Position numbers and translations under genes: made by a program | Shown here: piece by piece, positions 27,312 to 36,947 of the stretch | Position numbering within the stretch: the first letter of the stretch is position 1 | Layout: the number at the start of each line of letters is the position of its first letter | Source: Bradyrhizobium sp. dw_411 | Lineage (GTDB): Bacteria > Pseudomonadota > Alphaproteobacteria > Rhizobiales > Xanthobacteraceae | Direction: 5' to 3' | DNA: 64,000 bases | Assembly: GCF_018449695.1 (NCBI RefSeq) | Contig: NZ_JAAVUY010000004.1 | Span: 124,001-188,000, forward strand | The notes under the pieces: model-generated | The model's database searches: none | Told to the model about the DNA's origin: nothing | Seen by the model: only the letters and a program-made list of their open reading frames with translations

Positions 27312-28895
27312 ATGTTAAATCGAGTTATGACGGCGCAATCCACCGTGGCGATGCGACGGTGGGGGCCTCCCGCCATGGCAACGCTGGCGGCGATCGCCGC
27401 ACTGACGGCGCTGACATCAGGCGCCGCGGCGAGGCAGGCGCGCCCCGCGCCTCCCACCGAGGCGACCGCGCCGCGCGAGGCCGGCGAGCCGATCATGGCG
27501 ATCGTGTCGATCAAGAGCCAGCAGGTGATTTTCTACGATTCCGAAGGCTGGATCCTGCGCGCGCCGGTATCGACGGGAACCACGGGCCGCGAGACGCCGG
27601 CCGGCGTCTTTGCCCTGCTCGAAAAGGACAAGGACCACCATTCGAGCCTCTATGACGATGCCTGGATGCCGAACATGCAGCGCATCACCTGGAACGGCAT
27701 CGCGCTGCATGGCGGGCCGCTGCCCGGCTATGCGGCCTCGCACGGCTGCGTGCGGATGCCCTATGGCTTTGCGGAGAAGATGTTCGACAAGACCCGGATC
27801 GGAATGCGGGTGATCATCTCGCCGATCGACGCTGCCCCGATCGATTTTTCCGATCCGAAGCTGTTCGCGCCGCAAGCCGAGGCGATCGCCGCGGCTCCGG
27901 CGCGGGCCGAGACGCTTGCCCGCGAGTCCGACGAAGCCGTCAAGGCCGCGGACGAAGCGAAGAAAGCCTCCGCGACCGCAGCGCGCACGACGGCAGCGCT
28001 GACAGCATCGCTGCGCAAGCTGGAATCGCAGAAGACCCGTGCCGACGCCGAGGCTGCCTACGCCGACAAGGCGCTCGCCGCCGCCAAGACGGACCAGGCG
28101 ACGGCGCGCGCCCAAGAGCTGAAGCAGAAGGCCGACGCCAAGGCCGCGGAACTCGCGACGCAGCTTGAGGCCGCCAAGGCCGACGCGAAGTCGAAGCCCG
28201 ACGCGGCTGCTTTGAAGGAAGCCGCCAAAGCGGCCGAGACCAAAAAGGCCGACATCGTGAAGGCGGCGAACGACGCCAAGCTCGCGCTCGAGCCAGTCTC
28301 GGTCTACATCAGCCGCGCGACGCAGAAGCTTTACGTGCGGCGCGATACCCACAAGCCGTGGGCTGACGGTGGCGAGGTGTTCGACGCGACCATCGAGGTT
28401 CCGGTCACGATCCGCAATCCCGACCAGCCGATCGGTACGCATGTGTTTACGGCGGTGGCGTCCAACGACAAGGGCCTGCGCTGGACCGCGGTCACGATCG
28501 ACGAAGGCGACAACGCCAAGGACGCGCTCGACCGCATCACCATCCCGCAGGAGATCCTCGATCGCATCGCCCCGACCGCGATGCCACGATCCTCGATCAT
28601 CATCTCGGACGAGCCGCTGAGCAAGGAGACCAACTATCGCACCGAGTTCGTTGCGGTGTTGAGCAACCAGCCCCAGGGCGGCTTCATCACGCGCAAGCCG
28701 ACGGTGGTGGCAAGCGATAATGTCCCGGGCGATGACGGCAATTTCTTCGGTTCCTTCTTCCAGCGCAGTTGGGACCCCCAACCTGTCGATCCCAGGACTG
28801 TCGATCCGCGTCGGCGCGGCGTCCCCGGTGATCCGCGCCGGAGCGGTGGTCAGTACTATCGTCAGGCGCAACCGCAATCGGGCTGGGGATGGTAG
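27312..28895 (+). CDS. L,D-transpeptidase (YkuD) with coiled-coil and degenerate second domain
   Basis: A 527-residue exported cell-wall enzyme. A signal segment (MATLAAIAALTALTSGAAA) precedes a YkuD domain at about residues 60-175: VSIKSQQVIFY, STGTTGRETPAGVF, and the catalytic HGGPLPGYAASHGCVRMP with Cys nucleophile. Residues about 195-320 are Ala/Lys/Asp-rich coiled coil. A second segment at about 325-460 repeats the domain's opening pattern (VSVYISRATQKLYVRR, VPVTIRNPDQPIGTHVF), but the expected catalytic region reads SSIIISDEP without His or Cys. The C-terminus is Arg/Pro-rich. Starts at 27312 or at internal ATGs remain possible. It probably forms 3-3 crosslinks or anchors protein to peptidoglycan. 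Confidence 0.85.
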   Translation: MLNRVMTAQSTVAMRRWGPPAMATLAAIAALTALTSGAAARQARPAPPTEATAPREAGEPIMAIVSIKSQQVIFYDSEGWILRAPVSTGTTGRETPAGVFALLEKDKDHHSSLYDDAWMPNMQRITWNGIALHGGPLPGYAASHGCVRMPYGFAEKMFDKTRIGMRVIISPIDAAPIDFSDPKLFAPQAEAIAAAPARAETLARESDEAVKAADEAKKASATAARTTAALTASLRKLESQKTRADAEAAYADKALAAAKTDQATARAQELKQKADAKAAELATQLEAAKADAKSKPDAAALKEAAKAAETKKADIVKAANDAKLALEPVSVYISRATQKLYVRRDTHKPWADGGEVFDATIEVPVTIRNPDQPIGTHVFTAVASNDKGLRWTAVTIDEGDNAKDALDRITIPQEILDRIAPTAMPRSSIIISDEPLSKETNYRTEFVAVLSNQPQGGFITRKPTVVASDNVPGDDGNFFGSFFQRSWDPQPVDPRTVDPRRRGVPGDPRRSGGQYYRQAQPQSGWGW

Positions 28896-28985
28896 GACGC
28901 GGCGCGTAAGCCGCGTGGCTACTCAAGTCATTGGGATCGAGTTCGGCGTGTCGGGCCACGTCGGGTTCGAGGCAGATGCTGCCGG

Positions 28986-30464
28986 TCAAACCACCATGTT
29001 GCGTTCGATAATCTCGCGATAGAACGAGGCGGAAAGTTTTGGCGTGCGGCGCTGGGTGTTGAAGTCGACCCGGTAAAGGCCGAAGCGCTTTTCAAATCCG
29101 TCCGCCCATTCAAAATTGTCCATCAGGCTCCACAGGAAGTAACCCAGCACGGGGACGCCCTCTGATGTCGCGCGCTGCAACTGCGTCAGATAGTTGCGCA
29201 GATACATGATCCGGTCGAGGTCGTAGACATTGCCGTCGGCGACGGGCTGGTCCGAAGCCGAGGCGCCGTTTTCGGTGATATAGATCGACTTCACATTCCA
29301 CAGCTTCGCGACCTGACGCGGCGCCCAATACATCGCCTCGGGGCCGATCTTGAGCCAGTCCGATTCCATGTGCGGGAACGACTTGGGAAACGGCAGCAGC
29401 GAAAAGCCGGCGGCGTTATCGGCCGCGACGACGTAGTGATGGGGCAGATAGATGTTCAGCCCGACGAAATCGATCGGGGATGAAATGATTTTCAAATCCT
29501 CGGCGGTGTAGGTCGGCGCATTCTTGCCGGCATAGGCCAGAAATCCATCGGTGTACTTGCCCTCCAAAATCGCGGTCAGGTAGCCGGCATTGAGTTCGCG
29601 TGTGGCGATTTCGGTGGCGCGGATGTTCGCCGGCGTCTCGATCGCCGGTATGCAGACGACGAGGTTTTCGGCCGGGCCAACTTTGGTCCCTGCCCGCCCG
29701 TGCGCCCGCACCGCTTGCACCGCAAGACCGTGCCCGAGCGCGACGTTGTGCATGACCTGGTTCAATTCCTGCGGCGGCAGGCTGAGACCCGGCGCGTCGA
29801 TGCCGGCGCCGTAGCCGGAATAGACCAGCCTCGAGCACTCGTTGATCGTGAAGATGTCCTTCACGCGATCGCTCAGGCGCTCCGCGACATAAGCGGCATA
29901 ATCCGCGAACGCCTTGGAAGTTTCGCGCGACCTCCATCCGCCGAAGCGGTCCTGCAGCGACTGCGGCAAATCCCAGTGATACAGCGTTGCAAACGGCTCG
30001 ATGCCATTCGCCAATAATTCATCCAGCAGCCGGTTGTAGAAATCGAGGCCCTTGGGGTTGGGCGCCCCCGTCCCTTCCGGAAAAACCCGTGGCCAGGCGA
30101 TCGAAAATCGATAGGCCTTCGCGCCCAGCGCCTTGATGAGTTGAACGTCTTCCTTGTAGCGGTGGAAATGATCGTTCGCAACATCTGCCGTGCTGTGATC
30201 GCTGATCTTTCCATCGATATGAGCAAAACGATCCCAGATCGACGGACCCCGTCCGTCTTCGTTGACCGCCCCCTCGATCTGATAGGCTGACGTCGCCGTC
30301 CCCCACAGAAAATGACCTGGAAAGCTGGAAGGCTGGCCCCGGTTGGACGGCCCGGCTTGCGTGCCCGAAGGGGTCTGACCGGAGGCGGATTTGGTCGATA
30401 GTCCGAGAGCCGACCATCCTGCGATTTTGGCAAAATGGCGCCGGGAAAGTCTGTTGAACAACAT
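28986..30464 (-). CDS. GH1 beta-glucosidase, Tat-exported
   Basis: A 492-residue family 1 glycoside hydrolase. The acid/base Glu lies in DIFTINECSRL and the nucleophile Glu in IYITENGAS. Substrate-site blocks are FLWGTATSAYQIEG near the N-terminus, YRFSIAWPRVFPEG and LYHWDLPQSL. The N-terminus LSRRHFAKIAGWSALGL is a twin-arginine signal, so the enzyme likely acts in the periplasm, unusual for GH1 enzymes. I chose ATG 30464, at the Tat signal, over the open frame to 30623. It is divergent from a GH17 glucan enzyme (164-base gap), which suggests a shared role in beta-glucan turnover. Confidence 0.92.
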   Translation of the reverse strand: MLFNRLSRRHFAKIAGWSALGLSTKSASGQTPSGTQAGPSNRGQPSSFPGHFLWGTATSAYQIEGAVNEDGRGPSIWDRFAHIDGKISDHSTADVANDHFHRYKEDVQLIKALGAKAYRFSIAWPRVFPEGTGAPNPKGLDFYNRLLDELLANGIEPFATLYHWDLPQSLQDRFGGWRSRETSKAFADYAAYVAERLSDRVKDIFTINECSRLVYSGYGAGIDAPGLSLPPQELNQVMHNVALGHGLAVQAVRAHGRAGTKVGPAENLVVCIPAIETPANIRATEIATRELNAGYLTAILEGKYTDGFLAYAGKNAPTYTAEDLKIISSPIDFVGLNIYLPHHYVVAADNAAGFSLLPFPKSFPHMESDWLKIGPEAMYWAPRQVAKLWNVKSIYITENGASASDQPVADGNVYDLDRIMYLRNYLTQLQRATSEGVPVLGYFLWSLMDNFEWADGFEKRFGLYRVDFNTQRRTPKLSASFYREIIERNMVV

Positions 30465-30628
30465 CACTTTACTTGTTGGGACCGAGACAAATTTGCTATC
30501 AGAACACAGTTCAACTATGGCACCCGGCCCTTGATGCAGGTTAATACTGTGCCCCCCGCATTCCGACCAAACTGCGCGGACCGCTCGACCATAATCGACG
30601 GGGCTGCCGGAGGACAGAGCCAATCGCC

Positions 30629-32323
30629 TTGCGCGCGCCGCTGACGCTTCTCATCGTTTGCCTGGGTATGATTGCCGCGGTCTGGTGGTGGCTCGCCGCG
30701 CCGGTCACGCTGGCGCGTGCGCCGATCGACCCCGTGGCAAAACTGGAATGCGTCTCCTATGCGCCGTTCCGGGGCAGCCAGACGCCCCTGAATTCGCAAT
30801 TGATCGTCAGCCCCGAACATATCCAGGAGGATCTCGCCGAACTCGCCAAGGTCACCCAATGTGTCCGCACCTATTCCGTCGATAACGGATTGGAGAAGGT
30901 GCCCGAGTTGGCCTCCAAGGTAGGGCTGAAAGTTCTGCTTGGCATCTGGATTGGAAACGGCCGCGCCAAGAACGCACAATTGATCGACACCGCGGTCGCG
31001 CTATCCAAGGAATATCCCGACACAGTCAAGGCGATCGTCGTCGGCAACGAAGTGATGTTGCATGGCGACATGAGCGCATCAGACCTTCGGGCGACCATCC
31101 GCTCGGTCAAGGCGCGCGTCAGCGTTCCCGTGACTTACGCCGATGTCTGGGAATACTGGCTGCGCTACCGGGAGATCGGCGCCGACGTCGATTTCATCAC
31201 GGTCCACATCCTGCCCTATTGGGAAAACATCCCGGTCCGCGCCGAAGACGCGGCCGCGCATGTGGTGGCGATCGCCAAGCAGGTCGCGTCGGCCTTTCCC
31301 GGTAAGGAAATCCTGATCGGCGAAACCGGCTGGCCAAGCAACGGACGAATGCGGGAAGGCGCTATCGCGTCGCGCACCAACCAGGCCCGTGTCGTCTCGG
31401 AGATTCTTGATCTGGCGAAGCACGAAAACTTTCACGTCAACCTGATCGAAGCCTACGATGCATCGTGGAAGCGCGAATGGGAAGGAACGGTCGGCGGCAA
31501 TTGGGGCCTGTTCGACGGCACCAATCGTGAAGTGAAATATCCGCCCGGTGTCGCTATCCGCAACTACCCGCTCTGGCAGCTACAGATGGCCAGCGGCATG
31601 GTGCTGGCCATCCTGATATTTGCCGTGGCGGGGCTGACGTTGCGGCGCAGGCCGTGGATGCCGCCTCTCGCCTCCTGGATCGCGGTCGCGCTATCCGCAA
31701 CCACGGCCGGAATCCTGCTCGGGATCGCGGCCGACAAGATGTTTTACGAAAGCTACGGTCTTGGCGGCTGGCTCGGCTGGGGCGCGCTGTTGGCGGCCGC
31801 AATCGCCTCGCCGCTATTCTGCGCCAACGCCCTGATGGCGGGACGGAGCTTGCCGACCTTTCTGGAACTGATCGGCCCGCGCGAAGATCGGACCATCTCC
31901 GTGCCCGCGATGGCGTTGGGTTTCGTGCTGATCCTGACCACGCTGATCGCTGCAAAGACCGCGCTGGGTCTGGTGTTCGATCCGCGCTGGCGCGATTTCC
32001 CGTTCGCCAGCCTGACCATGGCGGCGGTACCGTTCTTGACGCTGACACTGCTCAACCGTCCAAAATCAGGCACACGCCCGATCGCCGAGACCGTGTTCGC
32101 GGTCCTGTTCGTCGTCATTGCGCTCTATGCGATCTTCAATGAAGGCACCGACAACTGGCAGGCGCTGTGGACATCTGCCGCCTATTTCCTGCTTGGCGCC
32201 ACCTTCTGGCGCGCGCGGTTTATGGCCGTCGCCGGAACAGCATCGGCTGCTCCTGCTGTTGTTGCGGAGACAAGGGCTTCGACCAGGAAAGAGGAAGAGC
32301 TCGATCCGGTCGGGATGCTTTAG
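30629..32323 (+). CDS. GH17-domain membrane glucan enzyme (NdvC-like)
   Basis: A 564-residue protein with an N-terminal membrane anchor (LTLLIVCLGMIAAVWWW), a periplasmic GH17 domain (about residues 30-310) and about eight C-terminal membrane helices. The GH17 catalytic Glu residues are in AIVVGNEVML and LIGETGWPS. This resembles NdvC-type beta-(1,6)-glucan synthases/glucosyltransferases of Bradyrhizobium, which branch cyclic beta-glucans. It lacks a GT2 domain, so glucosyl transfer must use a pre-made glucan. The start is a TTG (30629) with ggaggac (30609-30615) upstream; no better start covers the first helix. It is divergent from the GH1 gene. Confidence 0.83.
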   Translation: MRAPLTLLIVCLGMIAAVWWWLAAPVTLARAPIDPVAKLECVSYAPFRGSQTPLNSQLIVSPEHIQEDLAELAKVTQCVRTYSVDNGLEKVPELASKVGLKVLLGIWIGNGRAKNAQLIDTAVALSKEYPDTVKAIVVGNEVMLHGDMSASDLRATIRSVKARVSVPVTYADVWEYWLRYREIGADVDFITVHILPYWENIPVRAEDAAAHVVAIAKQVASAFPGKEILIGETGWPSNGRMREGAIASRTNQARVVSEILDLAKHENFHVNLIEAYDASWKREWEGTVGGNWGLFDGTNREVKYPPGVAIRNYPLWQLQMASGMVLAILIFAVAGLTLRRRPWMPPLASWIAVALSATTAGILLGIAADKMFYESYGLGGWLGWGALLAAAIASPLFCANALMAGRSLPTFLELIGPREDRTISVPAMALGFVLILTTLIAAKTALGLVFDPRWRDFPFASLTMAAVPFLTLTLLNRPKSGTRPIAETVFAVLFVVIALYAIFNEGTDNWQALWTSAAYFLLGATFWRARFMAVAGTASAAPAVVAETRASTRKEEELDPVGML

Positions 32324-32368
32324 AAGTTTTCCTGGTTCGCCCTGATCATTGCGACCGTTCTCGTGGCT

Positions 32369-32408
32369 TCATGGTTCGAGACGCGCGAAGACGCGCTCCT
32401 CACCATGA
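32369..32408. repeat. Inverted intergenic repeat (tcatggttcgag family)
   Basis: The arms tcatggt (32369-32375) and accatga (32402-32408) flank an inner GC-rich palindromic core (gacgcgcgaagacgcgctc). I associate this element with dispersed repeats in Bradyrhizobium-type genomes. It lies between the GH17 and valS genes, which converge here, and could act as a bidirectional structure at the transcript ends. Confidence 0.6.
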
Positions 32409-32624
32409 GGACCGGATTGCAACAATTTCGGACCTCATCCTGAGAGTCTGACTCATAATTCGCAGGACGGCCGCACTTTGGCATTTTTGTCCTGCGGCAG
32501 TCGATTTGGCTTCGCTTCTCTTGATTCTAAAATTTCAGAACCACACGCTAATCGATTCTAAAGTTACGCGGGAACCGGTACTTAAAGCCACACACGGTGG
32601 CTCCTACGAATTATCAGTCAGGCT

Positions 32625-32662
32625 CTGAGGAGCATCGCGAAGCGATGCGTCTCGAAGGATGC
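32625..32662. repeat. Hairpin repeat ctgaggagcatcgcg family, near valS 3' end
   Basis: A perfect 7-base stem gcatcgc-gaa-gcgatgc lies at 32632-32648, flanked by ctgagga and ctcgaaggatg. A partial related copy (cctcatcctgag) is at 32434-32445. The hairpin lies 23 bases past the valS stop on its transcript, with no T-run, so it may stabilise the mRNA end rather than terminate. The rest of the 347-base gap shows no gene. Confidence 0.65.
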
Positions 32663-32670
32663 AGCCGGCA

Positions 32671-35535
32671 CTACGCGGCGTTCTTGAGCCGCTCCAGCGC
32701 TTCGAGAATCTTTGCCTTGCGCGCCACCGCGGCCTCACGCTTTTCTTTTTCCTCTTCGACGATTTCTTCCGGCGCGTTGGCGACGAACTTCTCGTTGCCG
32801 AGCTTGGCATCGACGCGCTTGATATCGGCGTCGGCTTTGGCGAGTTCCTTGTCGAGCCGCGCCCGCTCCGCGGAAAGATCGATCACGCCCTTGAGCGGCA
32901 GGGCCGCGACCTCGCCGCGCACCAGCAGTTGCACCGCGCCTTCCGGGGCCGCATCGGCGAAGGAAATATCGGCAAGCCGCGCCATCCGTTTCACGATGTC
33001 GTTCCAGCGTTGCGCCCGTCCCCGGGTTTCGGCGGAGGCCGAGGCCAGCACCAGCGGCGTCAGCGTCGCCGGCGGGATATTCATTTCCGCACGCACCGAG
33101 CGGATCGCGGTCACGAGATCGACCACCCAGCCGATCTCGGCCTCGGCGGCGGGATCGCTGAAATCGGCGGCATCGGCAGCCAACAGCACCGGCGGAACCA
33201 ACAGATCATTGGCGCTGGTGATGGAAGCCGCAACCAGTTGCTCCTCAGATGGCCCGGTCTTGCGCGACCATGGCGCCAGCACCAGCAGACCGTCGCGTGA
33301 AGCCGTCACCGCCCAGAGCTCTTCGGTGATGAAGGGCATGAACGGATGCAGAAGTTTGAGGATTTCGTCGCGCGCCCAGGCCACCATTGCCCGGGTTTCC
33401 GATTTGGCGGCGCCGTCCTCGCCGAGCAACCCCGGCTTGGCGAGTTCGAGATACCAGTCGCAATAGACGTTCCAGACGAAACGATAGGCCGCATTGGCGG
33501 CGTCGTTGAAGCGATGGGATTCGATCGCCTCGGTCACCTCACGCGTGGTGCGCGCGGTCTCGTGCGCGATCCACCGGTTCAGCGTTTCCTTTGCCTGGGT
33601 CGGATCGAATCCCGGCGTCAGCGCGCAACCGTTCATCTCGGCGAACCGGCAGGCGTTCCACAGCTTGGTCGCGAAATTGCGATTGGTTTCCACATAATGC
33701 GGCGCCAGCTTGATATCATGGCCCTGCGCCGCCGAACGCGCGAGCGCGAACCGCAGCGCATCGGCGCCGTACTCGTCGATGACGCCGAGCGGATCGATGA
33801 CGTTGCCTTTCGTCTTCGACATCTTCGCGCCCTTCTCGTCGCGAACCAGCCGGTGGATGTAGACCGTCGAAAACGGGATATCCTTCATGAAATGAAGACC
33901 CATCATCATCATCCGGGCGACCCAGAAGAAGATGATGTCAAAGCCCGTAACCAGCACGTCGGTCGGGTAATAGCGTTTGACGTCGGTATCGTCGTCGGGC
34001 CAGCCCAGCGTCGAGAATGGCCATAACGCCGAGGAAAACCAGGTATCGAGCACGTCTTCGTCGCGCGTGATAAAGCCTTCACGCTTGGCGGGATCGAGCG
34101 CCATCTCCCGGCCCTGCTCCGGCGTGATGACTTCCTGCTCGGCGTAATAGCCGAGCGCATTGCCGACCGCCTCATCTTCGGTTTCGGCAACGAACACCTT
34201 GCCATCCGGCCCGTACCACGCCGGGATCTGGTGGCCCCACCAGAGCTGACGCGAGATGCACCAGGGCTGGATGTTCTCCATCCATTCGAAATAGGTCTTT
34301 TCCCAGTTCTTCGGCACGAACGTCGTCGCACCGCTGCGCACCGCTGCAATGGCCGGCTGCGCCATGGTCTTGGCGTCGACGTACCACTGGTCGGTCAGAT
34401 AGGGCTCGATCACGACGCCGGAGCGGTCGCCATGCGGCACCATATGGGTGTTGGGCTCGATCCGCTCCAGGAAGCCAAAATCTTCCAGCCGGGTCACGAT
34501 CAGCTTGCGCGCGGCGAAGCGATCGATGCCGTTCAATTCGTCGGCCAGATGCACCGCGCCTTCCGGCAATCCGCGCAGATAGTCTTCGTTTTCCGAAAGC
34601 GCGAGACGGCCCTCCTGATCGAGCACGCTGATCTGCGGCAGGCCATGCCGTTTGCCAACCTCGAAATCATTGAAGTCGTGCGCCGGCGTGATCTTCACCG
34701 CGCCCGAGCCTTTTTCGGGATCGGAATATTCATCGGCGACGATCGGAATTCTTCGTCCGACCAGCGGCAGGATCACATGCGTGCCGACCAGTTTCGTGTA
34801 GCGTTCATCGTCCGGATGAACCGCGACCGCGCTATCGCCGAGCATCGTCTCCGGCCGCGTGGTGGCGACGACAATGAAGGTCGAGGGATCGTCGGGACTG
34901 AAATTCTCGCCTTCCAGCGGATAGCGCAGATACCACAGACTGCCCTTGACCTCGGTCTGCTGCACCTCGAGATCGGAAATCGCCGTCAGCAGCTTCGGAT
35001 CCCAGTTCACCAGCCGCTTGTCTTTGTAGATCAGCCCCTGGCGATGCAGTTCGACGAATACTTTGACGACCGCGCGCGACAGGCCTTCGTCCATGGTGAA
35101 GCGTTCGCGCGACCAGTCGCAGGACGCCCCTAGCCGCTTTAACTGATTGACGATGATTCCGCCGCTTTCGGCCTTCCACTGCCAGACCCGCTCGAGAAAC
35201 TTGGCCCGCCCCATGTCGCGTCGGCCCGGCTCCTGCCGCTCCATCAATTGGCGCTCGACCACCATCTGGGTCGCAATACCGGCGTGATCGGTGCCGGGCT
35301 GCCACAGCACGTCGCGCCCGCGCATCCGTTCGAAGCGGCAAAGAATGTCCTGCAAGGTGTTGTTGAGCGCGTGCCCCATATGCAGCGAACCCGTCACATT
35401 GGGCGGCGGAATCACGATCGTAAAAGGCTTCGCCTCGCGCCGCTCCGGGCGCCCGGCCTTGAAGGCGCCGCTGTCCTCCCAGAGCCGGGACATGCGGCCT
35501 TCGATATCGGCGGGCTGGTAGTTTTTCTCGATCAT
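32671..35535 (-). CDS. valS: Valine-tRNA ligase
   Basis: A 954-residue class I aminoacyl-tRNA synthetase. The HIGH-type motif is [16 protein letters not shown] (about residue 42) and KMSKS reads [13 protein letters not shown] (about residue 550). The editing CP1 domain includes [15 protein letters not shown]. The anticodon-binding domain follows, and a C-terminal coiled-coil tRNA-binding arm ([21 protein letters not shown]). Length matches the family. The popZ gene lies upstream on the same strand, with a 212-base gap. Confidence 0.98.
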   Translation of the reverse strand: MIEKNYQPADIEGRMSRLWEDSGAFKAGRPERREAKPFTIVIPPPNVTGSLHMGHALNNTLQDILCRFERMRGRDVLWQPGTDHAGIATQMVVERQLMERQEPGRRDMGRAKFLERVWQWKAESGGIIVNQLKRLGASCDWSRERFTMDEGLSRAVVKVFVELHRQGLIYKDKRLVNWDPKLLTAISDLEVQQTEVKGSLWYLRYPLEGENFSPDDPSTFIVVATTRPETMLGDSAVAVHPDDERYTKLVGTHVILPLVGRRIPIVADEYSDPEKGSGAVKITPAHDFNDFEVGKRHGLPQISVLDQEGRLALSENEDYLRGLPEGAVHLADELNGIDRFAARKLIVTRLEDFGFLERIEPNTHMVPHGDRSGVVIEPYLTDQWYVDAKTMAQPAIAAVRSGATTFVPKNWEKTYFEWMENIQPWCISRQLWWGHQIPAWYGPDGKVFVAETEDEAVGNALGYYAEQEVITPEQGREMALDPAKREGFITRDEDVLDTWFSSALWPFSTLGWPDDDTDVKRYYPTDVLVTGFDIIFFWVARMMMMGLHFMKDIPFSTVYIHRLVRDEKGAKMSKTKGNVIDPLGVIDEYGADALRFALARSAAQGHDIKLAPHYVETNRNFATKLWNACRFAEMNGCALTPGFDPTQAKETLNRWIAHETARTTREVTEAIESHRFNDAANAAYRFVWNVYCDWYLELAKPGLLGEDGAAKSETRAMVAWARDEILKLLHPFMPFITEELWAVTASRDGLLVLAPWSRKTGPSEEQLVAASITSANDLLVPPVLLAADAADFSDPAAEAEIGWVVDLVTAIRSVRAEMNIPPATLTPLVLASASAETRGRAQRWNDIVKRMARLADISFADAAPEGAVQLLVRGEVAALPLKGVIDLSAERARLDKELAKADADIKRVDAKLGNEKFVANAPEEIVEEEKEKREAAVARKAKILEALERLKNAA

Positions 35536-35747
35536 GACGGTGCAATCGGGGACGGTAAGAGGGCTAATGCCTGATGGGTTCCGAACTCTTCAGAACCCAA
35601 GGCTTTGATGTATTATTTCGGTGTTTTTCCGTGCTGGAAAACGCCCTAGAAAGCCGCCGGGACACGCCAAGTCAACCCGGCAAGTCAGGCCGAAAGGCAA
35701 GATAAAGCCCGATGGGGTGGCTGAATCAGGGCGCGGAACCGGGAAGG

Positions 35748-36554
35748 TCAGCGGCCGCGCGAAACCCGCTCGATTTCCGCCTTGACGATGCGCTCCACCA
35801 GCCCGGGCAGATTGTCGTCGAGCCAGGATTTCAACATCGGCCGCAGCATCTCCTTGACCAGATCTTCCAGCGTCCGGGCATTATTGCTCAGCACCGTATG
35901 GGCAAGGCTATTGAAGGCCGATTCGACGGCGGACACGGTCGAGTGCGACAGAATCTGCTGCTGCGGCGGAGCCGCGGGAATGTCGAACGGCGATGCATCG
36001 AATGCCGGCGTCCGCTGTACCGTCCTGGCCGCGGCAGCTTCGGTAAATTCGAGATCGTCCGCCGGCTCGATCTTGTGGAACGAGGGTTGCGGGGGCGGTT
36101 CGGGAGGCGCTACCGCCATCTCGTCGGTCAGTTCGAACACTTCCTCGATTTCCGGGGCGGCTGGCCTGATCTCCGCTTCCGATGTCGCTTCGTCGAGGCC
36201 CGCCAGCATCGCGTCGATGTCGTCCTGGCTGTTGCTCGCGGCAGGCGCTGGAGCGGGAGGCGGCGGCGCAGCTTTCGCCACGGCTGCCTGTGCAGCCGGA
36301 ATCTTTGACGGCGGAATGTCGTTCATCACAGGCGCCTTCGCTGCCGGTGGCGGCGCAGCGGGCTTGGCCGGCGGCGCCGGTGTCGGCGGCTTCTCGGCCG
36401 CTGCGGGCTTTGCATCCGCAGGCTTGGCTTCAGCCGGCTTGACTTCAGCCGGCTTGACTTCAGAAGGCTTGGCTTCGTCGTCGGCGATGATGCGACGGAT
36501 CGATGCCAGAATCTCCTCCATCGAGGGCTCTTGGAGCTTGGCTGGCTGCGTCAT
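35748..36554 (-). CDS. popZ: Polar organizing protein PopZ-like (DUF2497)
   Basis: A 268-residue protein with the two conserved ends of PopZ. The N-terminal helix is PSMEEILASIRRIIADDE and the C-terminal oligomerisation helices include LEDLVKEMLRPMLKSWLDDNLPGLVERIVKAEIERV in order. The middle is a long Pro/Ala/Glu disordered spacer with KPAEV-type repeats. PopZ forms a polar matrix that tethers chromosome origins via ParB. The valS-popZ neighbourhood is also found in Caulobacter. The start could be GTG 36566 or ATG 36554; I prefer the ATG, with gaggtgg upstream. The linker is longer than in Caulobacter PopZ (177 aa). Confidence 0.87.
   Translation of the reverse strand: MTQPAKLQEPSMEEILASIRRIIADDEAKPSEVKPAEVKPAEAKPADAKPAAAEKPPTPAPPAKPAAPPPAAKAPVMNDIPPSKIPAAQAAVAKAAPPPPAPAPAASNSQDDIDAMLAGLDEATSEAEIRPAAPEIEEVFELTDEMAVAPPEPPPQPSFHKIEPADDLEFTEAAAARTVQRTPAFDASPFDIPAAPPQQQILSHSTVSAVESAFNSLAHTVLSNNARTLEDLVKEMLRPMLKSWLDDNLPGLVERIVKAEIERVSRGR
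36412..36471. repeat. Four tandem 15-bp units inside popZ
   Basis: Four consecutive 15-base units end in ggcttg (36412-36426, 36427-36441, 36442-36456, 36457-36471). They encode KPAEV/KPADA-like pentapeptides in the PopZ spacer. In-frame unit length means slippage would change linker length without frameshift. Confidence 0.8.
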
Positions 36555-36566
36555 CTCCGATTCCAC

Positions 36567-36947
36567 CTCATCAACGCTCTCGTATGCGTTTTACACCAAG
36601 CGAGACAGGATTTGCCGGTTCCGGATATGCGGGCTGGGATTTTCATCACACAAGCCCGACTTGTCCCCAGATCAAACGCCGCCCGACGCGTCGTGCGGAA
36701 TCTGCCCCTGCCCAGGGCAACGAAGCGTCGCGGCTTTAAGGTGCCAAATGGAAGTGCGAATCGCTCTGCTGCCAATGGCAACGGTACGTCATGGCAACAA
36801 ATGATTGCAAGCAACGGCGTTGACTGCAAGCAAGGCTGTGGCGAGCAAGTCTGTCGCGAGCAAGGCTAGGACTCGCCGCCCGACGCTTCATGAAGCTCAC
36901 TTCATCAACGCGGGCGGCTCAACAGACGTCAGAGAAGACGTCAGGAA
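36567..36947. other. Intergenic region between popZ and tolC
   Basis: The gap is about 380 bases. Both flanking genes are on the minus strand, so it holds the popZ promoter and the tolC 3' region. I see no supported gene. A short plus-strand frame at 36805-36996 is low-complexity (aagcaaggctgtggcgagcaag type repeats) with no ribosome-binding site. A direct repeat gacgtc(a/t) occurs twice at 36926-36943. Confidence 0.45.

Noticed and set aside
27417..28877. 486-residue minus-strand frame across the L,D-transpeptidase
   Set aside because: Arg/Leu/Gly-rich translation typical of antisense frames; the plus-strand gene has SHGC and a signal peptide.
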